From positions 1,807,922 through 1,871,921 of the forward strand of contig NZ_CP048289.1 in the NCBI RefSeq assembly GCF_014084105.1: DNA of 64,000 bases. Direction: 5' to 3'. The notes below the pieces were generated by a model. It made no database searches and had not been told where the DNA came from. It saw nothing but the letters and a program-made list of their open reading frames with translations. Origin of the DNA: Streptacidiphilus sp. P02-A3a. Its GTDB lineage: Bacteria; Actinomycetota; Actinomycetes; Streptomycetales; Streptomycetaceae. The first letter of the stretch is position 1. The number at the start of each line of letters is the position of its first letter. Of this stretch, positions 46,315 through 54,473 are shown in pieces. Position numbers and translations under genes: made by a program.

Positions 46315-47361
46315 ATGGCTGAGCAGACGCAGGCACAGCAGGCCCGGACCCAGGCGCCGACCACCGGCCGCGAGTGGCATCTGGTGGCCCGTCCCGACGG
46401 CTGGCCGGTGCCCGAGGACTTCGCCCTGGTCGAGGTCCCGGTGCGGGCTCCGGGCCCGGGGCAGATCCTGGTCCGCAACGAGTACCTCTCGGTGGACCCG
46501 TACATGCGCGGCCGGATGAACGACGTCAAGTCCTACGCGCCGCCGTTCCGGCTCGGCGCGGTGATGGACGGCGGCGCGGTCGGCCGGGTGGTCGCCTCGG
46601 AGGCGGAGGGCTTCGCGGTCGGCGACGCGGTGCTGCACGGCCTCGGCTGGCGCGAGTACGCCACCGTGGACGCGGCCGGGGCGGTCCGGGTCGATCCGGC
46701 GCTGCCGCTGCAGGCCTACCTCGGGGTGCTCGGCATGCCCGGTCTGACCGCGTACGCCGGACTGCTGGAGGTCGGCGGCTTCCAGCCGGGCGAGGCGGTC
46801 TTCGTCTCCGGGGCGGCCGGGGCCGTCGGCAGCGTGGTCGGCCAGATCGCCAAGCTGCGCGGGGCCTCGCTGGTGGTCGGCAGCGCCGGATCGGACGAGA
46901 AGGTCCGGCGGCTCACCGAGGAGTTCGGCTTCGACGCGGCCTTCAACTACCGGGAGGGCCCGGTCGCGGAGCAGCTGGCCAAGGTCGCGCCGGAGGGCAT
47001 CGACGTCTACTTCGACAACGTCGGCGGGGAGCACCTGGAGGCGGCCATCGGCGCGCTCCGGCTGCGCGGCCGGGCGGTGCTCTGCGGTGCCATCGCGCAG
47101 TACAACGACACCACGCCGCCGGCCGGGCCGCGCAACCTGGCGCTGGCCATCGGCAAGCGGCTGCGGCTCGAAGGCCTGCTGGTGGGCGACCACTACGCGC
47201 TGCGACCGCAGTTCGCCGCCGAGGTCGGCGGCTGGCTGGCCGAGGGCAAGCTGGTCTTCGAGGACACCGTGGTCGAGGGCTTCGACCAGGCGGTGGCGGC
47301 GTTCCTGGGGATGCTGCGCGGCGCCAACACCGGCAAGATGCTGGTCCACGTCGCGGCCTGA
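46315..47361 (+). CDS. NADP-dependent oxidoreductase (MDR/zinc-independent, 2-alkenal reductase-like)
   Basis: 348 residues. MDR family of prostaglandin/alkenal reductases: YLSVDPYMRGRMNDVKSYAP, GLGWREYATVDAAGAV, LGMPGLTAYAGLLEVGGFQP, the nucleotide loop SGAAGAVGSVVGQIAKLRGA, and YFDNVGGEHLEAAIGALRLR. It reduces alpha,beta-unsaturated carbonyls or quinones with NADPH, consistent with detoxification. AAGGAAAACG precedes the ATG. Probably repressed by the divergent MarR. Confidence 0.93.
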   Translation: MAEQTQAQQARTQAPTTGREWHLVARPDGWPVPEDFALVEVPVRAPGPGQILVRNEYLSVDPYMRGRMNDVKSYAPPFRLGAVMDGGAVGRVVASEAEGFAVGDAVLHGLGWREYATVDAAGAVRVDPALPLQAYLGVLGMPGLTAYAGLLEVGGFQPGEAVFVSGAAGAVGSVVGQIAKLRGASLVVGSAGSDEKVRRLTEEFGFDAAFNYREGPVAEQLAKVAPEGIDVYFDNVGGEHLEAAIGALRLRGRAVLCGAIAQYNDTTPPAGPRNLALAIGKRLRLEGLLVGDHYALRPQFAAEVGGWLAEGKLVFEDTVVEGFDQAVAAFLGMLRGANTGKMLVHVAA

Positions 47362-47407
47362 GCGGCCCTCAGGGACGGTCATCGGCCCCCGGATAATCGG
47401 CTGATAT

Positions 47408-47449
47408 GCACGCACATCCCGCCCGTACGGGCGGGATGTGCGTGCTTTC
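47408..47449 (+). terminator. Perfect palindrome terminator
   Basis: A 38-bp uninterrupted palindrome (arms 47408-47426 and 47427-47445, GCACGCACATCCCGCCCGT and complement), followed by TTTC. In RNA the apex opens to form a hairpin. Confidence 0.85.
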
Positions 47450-47645
47450 GGGTGGTTCCGCTGGACAGCCCCCCATGGCGGCCCCCGTCGCGGTACCGTT
47501 TCCCCAGCCACATGCTTGATGCGACGTTACTTGTTGTGATTACTGAGTGAATTAGTGTTTACACGAAGTCACTGCGGGCATTGATGACCACACGTGGCAC
47601 GAGGCCGCTGGGGAAGGCGCCCCTCGCACCACACTGGAGGTCCCG

Positions 47646-48140
47646 GTGACGACTCGTGGAGTCCTGTACCTGCACTCCGCGCCGCGCGCGCTCTGCCCGC
47701 ATGTCGAATGGGCGGTCGGCGGCGTGCTCGACACGCGTGTCAGCCTCGACTGGATTCGCCAGCCCGCCGCGCCCGGCAGCTGGCGGGCCGAGCTCTCCTG
47801 GCAGGGGGAGCCGGCCACCGCCTCCAGGCTTGCCTCGGCCCTGCGCGGCTGGCAGCTGCTGCGCTTCGAGGTCACCGCGGAGCCGGTCACGGGCTGTGAG
47901 GGCGAGCGCTACAGCAGCACGCCCGAGCTCGGCATCTTCCACGCGGTCACCGGCCTGCACGGCGACATCCTGATCCCCGAGGACCGGCTGCGCTCGGCGC
48001 TGCTGCGGGCCCGGATGGGTGAGGGGCCGCTGGAGGCGGAGATCTCCCGGCTGCTCGGCAAGCCGTGGGACGACGAGTTGGAGCCCTTCCGGCACGCGGG
48101 TGAGGGCACCCCGGTCCGCTGGCTGCACCAGGTGGTCTGA
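47646..48140 (+). CDS. DUF3145 family protein
   Basis: 164 residues, a small conserved actinobacterial protein: TRGVLYLHSAPRALCPHVEW, RQPAAPGSWRAELSWQGEPA, LRFEVTAEPVTGCEGERYSS, TPELGIFHAVTGLHGDILIP and EISRLLGKPWDDELEPFRHA. Function unknown. In Streptomyces it neighbours the fatty-acid synthesis operon, as here, suggesting a link to lipid metabolism that remains untested. GTG at 47646 with ACTGGAGGT upstream. An AT-rich promoter-like patch lies at 47510-47580. Confidence 0.92.
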   Translation: MTTRGVLYLHSAPRALCPHVEWAVGGVLDTRVSLDWIRQPAAPGSWRAELSWQGEPATASRLASALRGWQLLRFEVTAEPVTGCEGERYSSTPELGIFHAVTGLHGDILIPEDRLRSALLRARMGEGPLEAEISRLLGKPWDDELEPFRHAGEGTPVRWLHQVV

Positions 48141-48203
48141 GCGCGCCGCCCGGCAACCCCCGCCGGTGCCCCGCGGTACCCGGACGCCCGGTCGGAGGGA
48201 GCA

Positions 48204-48237
48204 CCGGAGGACCCGCCACGACCTGCGGGTCCTCCGG
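48204..48237 (+). terminator. Terminator after DUF3145
   Basis: CCGGAGGACCCGC (48204-48216) pairs perfectly with GCGGGTCCTCCGG (48225-48237), loop CACGACCT. Confidence 0.75.
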
Positions 48238-48500
48238 GGTGCCGGGCGGGCGGCCGGGGCGCGAGTGACAGCCGCCGACGGACCCGCGTCGCAGATCAGG
48301 CCGTAGATGAGGGGGACGTCACGGCCCTATGAACGAATTGTTGCATCCACTCGCAGTGGTGACAGATGGACCGTCAGTTTCCCCCTGCCTCTTGCGCGCC
48401 AATTGACCCCCCGTGTACACATCACTGGTGCGCTCCGAACGAGCGTTCACATGGGTCATCAAGCGCCCTGTCCTGACGGACCTTCACTCCTGGAGTCGTC

Positions 48501-50540
48501 ATTTCCGAAAACCAGTCCACCCACGGGCGTCGGGCGCGCATAGCCACCGTCGCGTTCGCCACCCTCGGTCTGGCTGCGGGTTCGCTGGCCCTCGCGGCCC
48601 CCTCGCAAGCCGGTACGGTCGCGCCGCAGGCCAAGGTGCTGGCAGCCAGCCACCCGGCTTGGGCTACCGCCGCCGCCGACAAGGGCGCCCTCCCGGCCAC
48701 TGCCCAGAGCTCCGCGACCGTCTACCTGACCAGCCCCAACGCGGCGGCGCTGGCGAAGCGCGCGGCCGAGGTGTCGGACCCGAACAGCCCGTACTACGGC
48801 CAGTTCTACTCGGACACGCTGGCCAAGAAGCTCTACCTGCCCTCCCAGCAGCAGGTCACCGACGTGGTGACCTGGCTGACCAAGGCCGGTCTGAAGGTCA
48901 CCAGCAGCACCCAGCACCAGGTCGACGTCACCGGTAACGCGGCGCAGATGAAGGCGGCCTTCGGCACCCAGCTGAACCAGTACAAGGTCAAGAACCAGCT
49001 GCTGCACGCCCCGGCGGGCAACCTGGTGATCCCGGCGAGCGTGGCCTCCACGGTGCTCGGCGTGACCGGCCTGACCTCCTCCACCTCGACCGTCAAGCCG
49101 GACTACGTCCCGGTCAGCGACGTGACCAAGGCCACGACCAAGGCGGACAAGACCGGTCTGGCGACCACGCCGACCTGCTCCACCTCCTGGGACCAGAAGA
49201 AGGCTGTCGGCGCGCCCTACGGCTACACCGCCAGCACGTACTACGACGAGTGCTCCTTCCAGCCCTCGCAGCTGCGCCAGGCCTACGGGATCACCCAGTC
49301 CGGCCTGACCGGCAAGGGCGCGACCATCGCCATCGTGGACGCCTACGGCTCCTCGACCATGCTGGCCGACGCCAACAAGTACGCGGTGAACCACGGTGAC
49401 AAGCCCTTCGCCAAGGGCCAGTACACCGAGGACGTCACCCCCTCGCAGTGGAACAGCCTCACCGCCTGCCAGGGCGCGGCCGGCTGGGCCCCGGAGGAGG
49501 CGCTGGACGTCGAGATGTCGCACGGCCTCGCGCCGGGCGCCAACGTCGTCTACGTCGGTGCGAACTCCTGCAACGACAACGACCTCTCGGCCGCGCTGGC
49601 CAACATCGTGGACAACCACCTCGCGGACATCGTGTCCAACTCGTGGTCCGGCCTGATGTACTCCAACCAGGCCGGGGACGGTGAGTCGGCCACCTCGATC
49701 GCGGCCTACGAGCAGATCTTCGAGCAGGGCGCGGTCGAGGGCGTCGGCTTCGACTTCTCCGCCGGTGACTGCGGCGACAACTCCCCGGGCGCCGCGGCGA
49801 CCGGGGTGAACTGCGACCCCTCCACCACCAAGGCCCAGGCCGGCTACCCGTCCTCGGACCCGCTGGTCACCGACGTCGGCGGCACCGCGCTCGCCGTGTC
49901 GGACAAGAAGGGCGACTACAAGTTCGAGACGGACATGGGCACCCTCATGTCCAACCTGAACGCCAAGGGCAACGGCTGGAACCCGCTCCCCGGTTCCTTC
50001 TTCTTCGGTGGCGGCGGCGGCACCAGCGACTACTTCGCCCAGCCGTACTACCAGAAGGGCATCGTCCCGAGCGCGCTGTCGCACACCCTGATGACCGGTG
50101 CGACCAGCACCACCGCGCAGCGGGTCACCCCGGACGTCGCGATGAACGGTGACCTGTTCACCTCGGTCTGGGTCGGCTTCTCCGACGGCAACCCGTACAG
50201 CGAGGGCGGCTACGGCGGCACCAGCGTCTCCTCCCCGGAGTTCACCGCGCTGCAGGCCGACGCCATCCAGGCGCGCGGCGACCGTGCCTTCGGTTTCGCC
50301 AACCCGGAGATCTACGACCGGGCCGGGACCAAGGACTTCCACGACGTGGTCAACAAGACCGCGGTGAACGGCCTGCCGCCGCTGAGCGCCGTGTTCGACA
50401 ACGGCCTGGTGAACGGCAGCCTGAACGCCTCGCTGGTCGCCTTCGGCCGTGACTACGGTCTGGTGGCCACCCCGGGCTTCGACAACGCCACCGGCGTCGG
50501 CTCGCCCGACGAGGCCTACCTGAACTCCTTCAAGAAGTAG
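48501..50540 (+). CDS. Secreted S53 (sedolisin/kumamolisin-like) serine peptidase, apparent AUU start
   Basis: 679 residues if started at ATT 48501. Signal peptide: basic HGRRARIATV, hydrophobic AFATLGLAAGSLALA, cleavage APSQA. A pro-domain (SSATVYLTSPNAAAL, YLPSQQQVTDVVTWLTKAGL) is followed by the sedolisin catalytic domain: Glu and Asp in WAPEEALDVEMSHGLAPGAN, oxyanion Asp in VEGVGFDFSAGDCGDN, Ser in YGGTSVSSPEFTALQ, and a C-terminal Ca2+-site Asp region DRAGTKDFHDVV. These peptidases are self-activated and usually acid-active. No ATG, GTG or TTG lies in frame between the upstream stop (48474) and GTG 48636, which would remove the signal peptide; GGAG (48492-48495) is 5 bases before the ATT. 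Confidence 0.85.
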   Translation: MSENQSTHGRRARIATVAFATLGLAAGSLALAAPSQAGTVAPQAKVLAASHPAWATAAADKGALPATAQSSATVYLTSPNAAALAKRAAEVSDPNSPYYGQFYSDTLAKKLYLPSQQQVTDVVTWLTKAGLKVTSSTQHQVDVTGNAAQMKAAFGTQLNQYKVKNQLLHAPAGNLVIPASVASTVLGVTGLTSSTSTVKPDYVPVSDVTKATTKADKTGLATTPTCSTSWDQKKAVGAPYGYTASTYYDECSFQPSQLRQAYGITQSGLTGKGATIAIVDAYGSSTMLADANKYAVNHGDKPFAKGQYTEDVTPSQWNSLTACQGAAGWAPEEALDVEMSHGLAPGANVVYVGANSCNDNDLSAALANIVDNHLADIVSNSWSGLMYSNQAGDGESATSIAAYEQIFEQGAVEGVGFDFSAGDCGDNSPGAAATGVNCDPSTTKAQAGYPSSDPLVTDVGGTALAVSDKKGDYKFETDMGTLMSNLNAKGNGWNPLPGSFFFGGGGGTSDYFAQPYYQKGIVPSALSHTLMTGATSTTAQRVTPDVAMNGDLFTSVWVGFSDGNPYSEGGYGGTSVSSPEFTALQADAIQARGDRAFGFANPEIYDRAGTKDFHDVVNKTAVNGLPPLSAVFDNGLVNGSLNASLVAFGRDYGLVATPGFDNATGVGSPDEAYLNSFKK

Positions 50541-50562
50541 TCAGGAAAGCAGCACCGGTAGA

Positions 50563-50604
50563 CGCCGGGGCCCGGCGGGGAGAGATCCCCGCCGGGCCCC
50601 GGCG
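50563..50604. terminator. Bidirectional terminator between sedolisin and fabF
   Basis: A 19-bp perfect stem: 50563-50581 (CGCCGGGGCCCGGCGGGGA) with 50586-50604, loop GAGA, followed by CTTTCA. Confidence 0.85.
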
Positions 50605-50619
50605 CTTTCACATGCTGTC

Positions 50620-51885
50620 TCAGTCGCGGCGGAAGGCCAGCACCACGTTGTGGCCGCCGAAGCCGAACGAGTTGTTCAGCGCCGCGATCGGGCCCTGCGG
50701 CAGCTTCCGGGCCTCGCCGGTGACCACGTCGGCCTCGACCTCCGGGTCCAGGTCGTCGACGTTGACGGTGGGCGGGGCCAGCCGGTGGTGCAGCGCCAGC
50801 ACGGTGGCGACGGTCTCGATGCCGCCCGCCCCGCCCAGCAGGTGACCGGTCATCGACTTGGTCGCGGAGATCGCGATGTGGTCCACGTGGTCGCCGAGCT
50901 CCTTGCGCAGCGCCTTGATCTCGGCGACGTCGCCCTGCGGGGTGGAGGTGGCGTGCGCGTTGAGGTGCACCACCTCGTTCTTGTCCAGGCCGGTCGACTC
51001 GAACAGGTGCGCGAGGGCGCGGGCGATACCGGCCCCGGTCGGCTCCGGCTGGGCGATGTGGTGGGCGTCCGAGGACAGGCCCTGGCCGACGGCCTCGCAG
51101 TAGACCCGGGCACCGCGGGCGGCGGCGTGCTCGGCCGACTCCAGCACCACGACGCCGGCGCCCTCGCCGAGGACGAAGCCGTCCCGGGCCTTGTCGTAGG
51201 GGCGCGAGGCCTGCTGCGGGTGCTCGTTGTTCTTGGACATCGCCATCATGTTGGCGAAGGCCACCACCGGCAGCGGGTGGATCGCGGCCTCGGTGCCGCC
51301 GGCCACCACCACGTCGGCGCGGCCGGTGCGGATCATCTCGATCGCGTAGCCGATGGCCTCGGCGCCGGAGGCGCAGGCGCTGACCGGGGTGTGCACACCG
51401 GCCCGCGCGCCGATCTCCAGGCCGACGTTGGCCGCCGGGCTGTTCGGCATCAGCATCGGCACGGTGTGCGGCGAGACGCTGCGCACGCCCTTCTGCTTGA
51501 GCACGTCGTACTGGTCGAGCAGGGTGGTCACGCCGCCGATGCCGGAGGCCACGACCGCGCCCAGGCGGTCCGGGTCGACCGTCGAACCGGTCTCGGTCGC
51601 CGGGACCTCGAAGCCCGCGTCGGCCCACGCCTCGCGCGCCGCGATCAGCGCGAACTGCGCCGAGCGGTCCAGCCGACGGGTCTGGTGCCTGGGGATGATC
51701 TCGCCCGGCTCCACGGCCGTGCGGGCGGCGATGCGGACCGGCAGGTCGGCCGCCCACTCCTCGGTGAGCAGCCGGACGCCGGAGCGACCGCTGGTCAGGC
51801 CCTCCCAGGTGGTGGCGGCGTCGCCGCCGAGCGGCGTGAAAGCGCCGATCCCTGTGACGACCACGGTGCGGTTGTCGTTGGTCAC
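50620..51885 (-). CDS. fabF: 3-oxoacyl-[acyl-carrier-protein] synthase II
   Basis: 421 residues. Elongating condensing enzyme of type II fatty-acid synthesis. The Cys-His-His set is visible: Cys in VHTPVSACASGAEAIGYAIE, His in LNAHATSTPQGDVAEIKALR, His in SATKSMTGHLLGGAGGIETV. Typical C-terminal NNSFGFGGHNVVLAFRRD. Start GTG 51885 is 5 bases after GGGAGAGA; GTG 51900 also in frame. Last gene of the fabD-fabH-acpP-fabF operon, separated from acpP by 141 bp with a 12-bp hairpin. Confidence 0.95.
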   Translation of the reverse strand: MTNDNRTVVVTGIGAFTPLGGDAATTWEGLTSGRSGVRLLTEEWAADLPVRIAARTAVEPGEIIPRHQTRRLDRSAQFALIAAREAWADAGFEVPATETGSTVDPDRLGAVVASGIGGVTTLLDQYDVLKQKGVRSVSPHTVPMLMPNSPAANVGLEIGARAGVHTPVSACASGAEAIGYAIEMIRTGRADVVVAGGTEAAIHPLPVVAFANMMAMSKNNEHPQQASRPYDKARDGFVLGEGAGVVVLESAEHAAARGARVYCEAVGQGLSSDAHHIAQPEPTGAGIARALAHLFESTGLDKNEVVHLNAHATSTPQGDVAEIKALRKELGDHVDHIAISATKSMTGHLLGGAGGIETVATVLALHHRLAPPTVNVDDLDPEVEADVVTGEARKLPQGPIAALNNSFGFGGHNVVLAFRRD

Positions 51886-51968
51886 TGCTGTCTCTCCCAC
51901 GTCTGCGTCTGCCTGGAAGGCGGAACTTGCTTGAAGGTCTGGAATGTTCGGACTGGAACCGAAGGGGG

Positions 51969-51998
51969 TCGGGGCACCCCGTGGACGGGGTGCCCCGA
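51969..51998 (-). promoter_or_regulatory. Hairpin between acpP and fabF
   Basis: TCGGGGCACCCC (51969-51980) pairs perfectly with GGGGTGCCCCGA (51987-51998), loop GTGGAC. No T-run on the minus strand. It may act as a partial terminator or an RNA-stability element that lets ACP mRNA exceed fabF mRNA. Confidence 0.55.
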
Positions 51999-52026
51999 AG
52001 CGAGCGTCAGGCCTGGGCCCCGGGGC

Positions 52027-52272
52027 TCAGGAGTGGGCGACGATGTAGTTCACCGCGTCGCCGACCGTCTTCAGGCCCTTGACGTCGTCGTCCGGGATCT
52101 TGACGTCGAAGCGCTCTTCAGCCGCCACGACGACCTCGACCATGGACAGCGAGTCGACGTCCAGGTCGTCGGTGAACGACTTGTCCAGCTCGACGTCCTC
52201 GGCCGGGATCCCGGCGATCTCGTTGACGATCTCCGCGAGACCGCTCAGGACCTCGTCCTGGGTTGCCGCCAT
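52027..52272 (-). CDS. acpP: Acyl carrier protein
   Basis: 81 residues, acidic. Carries fatty acyl chains on 4'-phosphopantetheine attached to Ser in FTDDLDVDSLSMVEVVVAAE. Starts MAATQDEVLSGLAEIVNEIA and ends DDDVKGLKTVGDAVNYIVAH; both are typical. ATG at 52272 with AAGGAGTG upstream, a strong site fitting a highly expressed protein. In operon between fabH and fabF. Confidence 0.96.
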   Translation of the reverse strand: MAATQDEVLSGLAEIVNEIAGIPAEDVELDKSFTDDLDVDSLSMVEVVVAAEERFDVKIPDDDVKGLKTVGDAVNYIVAHS

Positions 52273-52364
52273 GTCGGCACTCCTTCTGTGTTGTGCACTG
52301 TCCGTGTCCGCCGGAATGCGGACCACGGTCGTTTCGGGGTTCCTGCTGGTGGTGCGGGTTCTGC

Positions 52365-53429
52365 TTAGGGGAGAGTAACGACTGTCGCCGCGTACACGAG
52401 ACCCGCCCCGAAGCCGATGATGAGCGCCAGGTCCCCGCTCTTGGCCTCACCGGTCTGCAGCATCCGCTCCATCGCCAGCGGGATCGAGGCGGCCGAGGTG
52501 TTTCCGGTCTCGGCGATGTCCCGGGCGACCGGGATGTCCTCGGGCAGCTTCAACGCCTTGATCATGGCGTCGATGATGCGCATGTTGGCCTGGTGCGGTA
52601 TGAACGCGCCCAGCTGGTCGGCGGTGATCCCGGCGGCGTCCAGGGCCTTCTGGGCGGCCTTGGCCATGTCCCAGACCGCCCAGCGGAAGACCGCCTGGCC
52701 CTCCATCCGCAGCGCCGGCCACTTGACCTCGGCGCCGACGCCGTTGATCGCGTCCGGCTTGGCGAAGGCGGTGTCCCAGGCCTGCGTCTGGCTGATCACG
52801 TCCTTCTGCGAGCCGTCCGAACCCCACACCAGCTTGCCGATGCCCGGGGTCGCGGACGGGCCGACCACGGCCGCGCCCGCGCCGTCGCCGAAAATGAAGG
52901 CGGTGGAGCGGTCGGTCACGTCGGTCAGGTCGGACAGCCGCTCGACACCGATCACCACCACGTACTCGGCGCTGCCGCTGCGCACCAGGCCGTCGGCCAG
53001 GCCCAGGCCGTAGCCGAAGCCGGCGCAGGCGGCCGAGATGTCGAACGCCGGGGCGGTGCCGCAGCCCAGCCGCTGGGCGATCTCGGTGGCGATGGCCGGG
53101 GTCTGCTTCAGGTGCGAGACCGTGGCCACGATCACCGCGCCCACCTGCTCGGGGGCGACCCCGGCCTGGGCGATGGCCTTGCTGGCGGCCTGCACGGACA
53201 TCTCCGCGACGGTCTCCTCCGGCCCGGCCCAGCGGCGCTCGGTGATGCCGCTGCGGGTGCGGATCCACTCGTCGGAGGAGTCGATCCACTCCAGCACCTC
53301 GGAGTTGGGGATCACCCGGACCGGACGGTAGCCGCCCACGCCCATGATCCGGGCGTACGCCGCGCCGGTGCTCGGTCTGATCTGGGGCGCGCCGGTGAAC
53401 TGCGGTGCGTCGGAATGCTCTGCGGTCAT
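52365..53429 (-). CDS. fabH: 3-oxoacyl-[acyl-carrier-protein] synthase III
   Basis: 354 residues. Condenses acyl-CoA with malonyl-ACP to start fatty-acid chains; in actinobacteria it favours branched-chain starters. Active-site Cys in APAFDISAACAGFGYGLGLA, His in LGAFIPHQANMRIIDAMIKA, Asn in DIAETGNTSAASIPLAMERM. N-terminal SSDEWIRTRSGITERRWA is conserved. It carries an ~20-residue N-terminal extension before RIMGVGGYRPVRVIP. ATG overlaps the fabD stop (ATGA), so translation is coupled. Confidence 0.95.
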   Translation of the reverse strand: MTAEHSDAPQFTGAPQIRPSTGAAYARIMGVGGYRPVRVIPNSEVLEWIDSSDEWIRTRSGITERRWAGPEETVAEMSVQAASKAIAQAGVAPEQVGAVIVATVSHLKQTPAIATEIAQRLGCGTAPAFDISAACAGFGYGLGLADGLVRSGSAEYVVVIGVERLSDLTDVTDRSTAFIFGDGAGAAVVGPSATPGIGKLVWGSDGSQKDVISQTQAWDTAFAKPDAINGVGAEVKWPALRMEGQAVFRWAVWDMAKAAQKALDAAGITADQLGAFIPHQANMRIIDAMIKALKLPEDIPVARDIAETGNTSAASIPLAMERMLQTGEAKSGDLALIIGFGAGLVYAATVVTLP

Positions 53430-54370
53430 GCGACTACCCCCTCGGGTGTGGCGTGTTCGGCGATCAGGGCTCGGGCCTTGTCCAGGTCAGCCGGAGTCTT
53501 GAGGGCGAGGGTAGCCACTCCCTTCAGATTGCGCTTCAGCAGTCCGGTCAGTGTCCCCGCGGGGGGCATCTCGATGACGCAGGTCGCGCCCAGGTCGGCC
53601 AGCGTCTCCACGCACAGGTCCCAGCGGACCGGGTTGGCGACCTGGGACACCAGCCGGGCCAGCACCTCGGACCCGGAGTCCAGCGTCTTGCCGTCGGCGT
53701 TGGACACGTAGACCATGGCCGGGTCCGCCACCGGGATGCCCGCCGCTATCCGGCGCAGCCGGTCCACGCCCGGCACCATGTACTGGGTGTGGAACGCCCC
53801 GGCCACCTTGAGCGGGATGATCCGGGCCTTGCTGATGCCCTCGGCGCGCAGCGCCGCGAGCTGTTCCAGCGTCCCGGCGGCGACCAGCTGACCGCCGCCG
53901 TTGTTGTTCGCGGCGATGAGCCCGTGCGCCGCCAGCTTCTCGGCGACCTCGTCCGGGTCGCCGCCGAGGAGGGCGCACATGCCGGTCTCGGTCCGCGCCG
54001 CCGCCTCCGCCATCGCCAGGCCGCGCTGCCGGATGAAGGCAATCGCCGACTCGGCGGACAGCACCCCGGCGATCGCGGCGGTGGTGGTCTCGCCGACGCT
54101 GTGCCCGGCCACGGTGCTGATCCGGCGCAGGTCGGCCGGCTCCGGGAACAGGGTCTGCGCGGCGGCCAGCCCGGCGGCCACCAGCAGCGGCTGCGCCACG
54201 GCGGTGTCCTTGATCGCCTCCTCGTCACCCTCGGTGCCGTAGTGCACCAGGTCGAGCCCGGCCACAGCCGACCACCAGTGCAGCTTTTCAGCCACACCGT
54301 CGACTTCAAGCCACGGGGCGAGGAAACCGGGAGTCTGGGCACCCTGTCCGGGAGCAACGATAACGAGCAC
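53426..54370 (-). CDS. fabD: Malonyl-CoA:ACP transacylase
   Basis: 314 residues. Loads malonyl units onto ACP. GxSxG-like active site in STVAGHSVGETTTAAIAGVL (GHSVGE), N-terminal VLVIVAPGQGAQTPGFLAPW, and the catalytic His in VAGAFHTQYMVPGVDRLRRI. GTG 54370 follows GAGAAGG; the longer frame to 54433 lacks a site. First gene of the operon, 103 bp downstream of the fasR stop. Confidence 0.95.
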   Translation of the reverse strand: MLVIVAPGQGAQTPGFLAPWLEVDGVAEKLHWWSAVAGLDLVHYGTEGDEEAIKDTAVAQPLLVAAGLAAAQTLFPEPADLRRISTVAGHSVGETTTAAIAGVLSAESAIAFIRQRGLAMAEAAARTETGMCALLGGDPDEVAEKLAAHGLIAANNNGGGQLVAAGTLEQLAALRAEGISKARIIPLKVAGAFHTQYMVPGVDRLRRIAAGIPVADPAMVYVSNADGKTLDSGSEVLARLVSQVANPVRWDLCVETLADLGATCVIEMPPAGTLTGLLKRNLKGVATLALKTPADLDKARALIAEHATPEGVVA

Positions 54371-54473
54371 GGAACCAACCTTCTCTCGCCGGGTGTACCG
54401 GGCGCGGGTGGGGACGGCGACGAAGAACCGCACCGTCCGTTGTGGACTCCCTACAGCAGCACGTTTGCGCAGT

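Noticed and set aside
48307-48543. ORF of 78 codons with ATG just before and across the sedolisin start
   Set aside because: Different frame, no family features, no good ribosome site; the sedolisin signal peptide occupies another frame.
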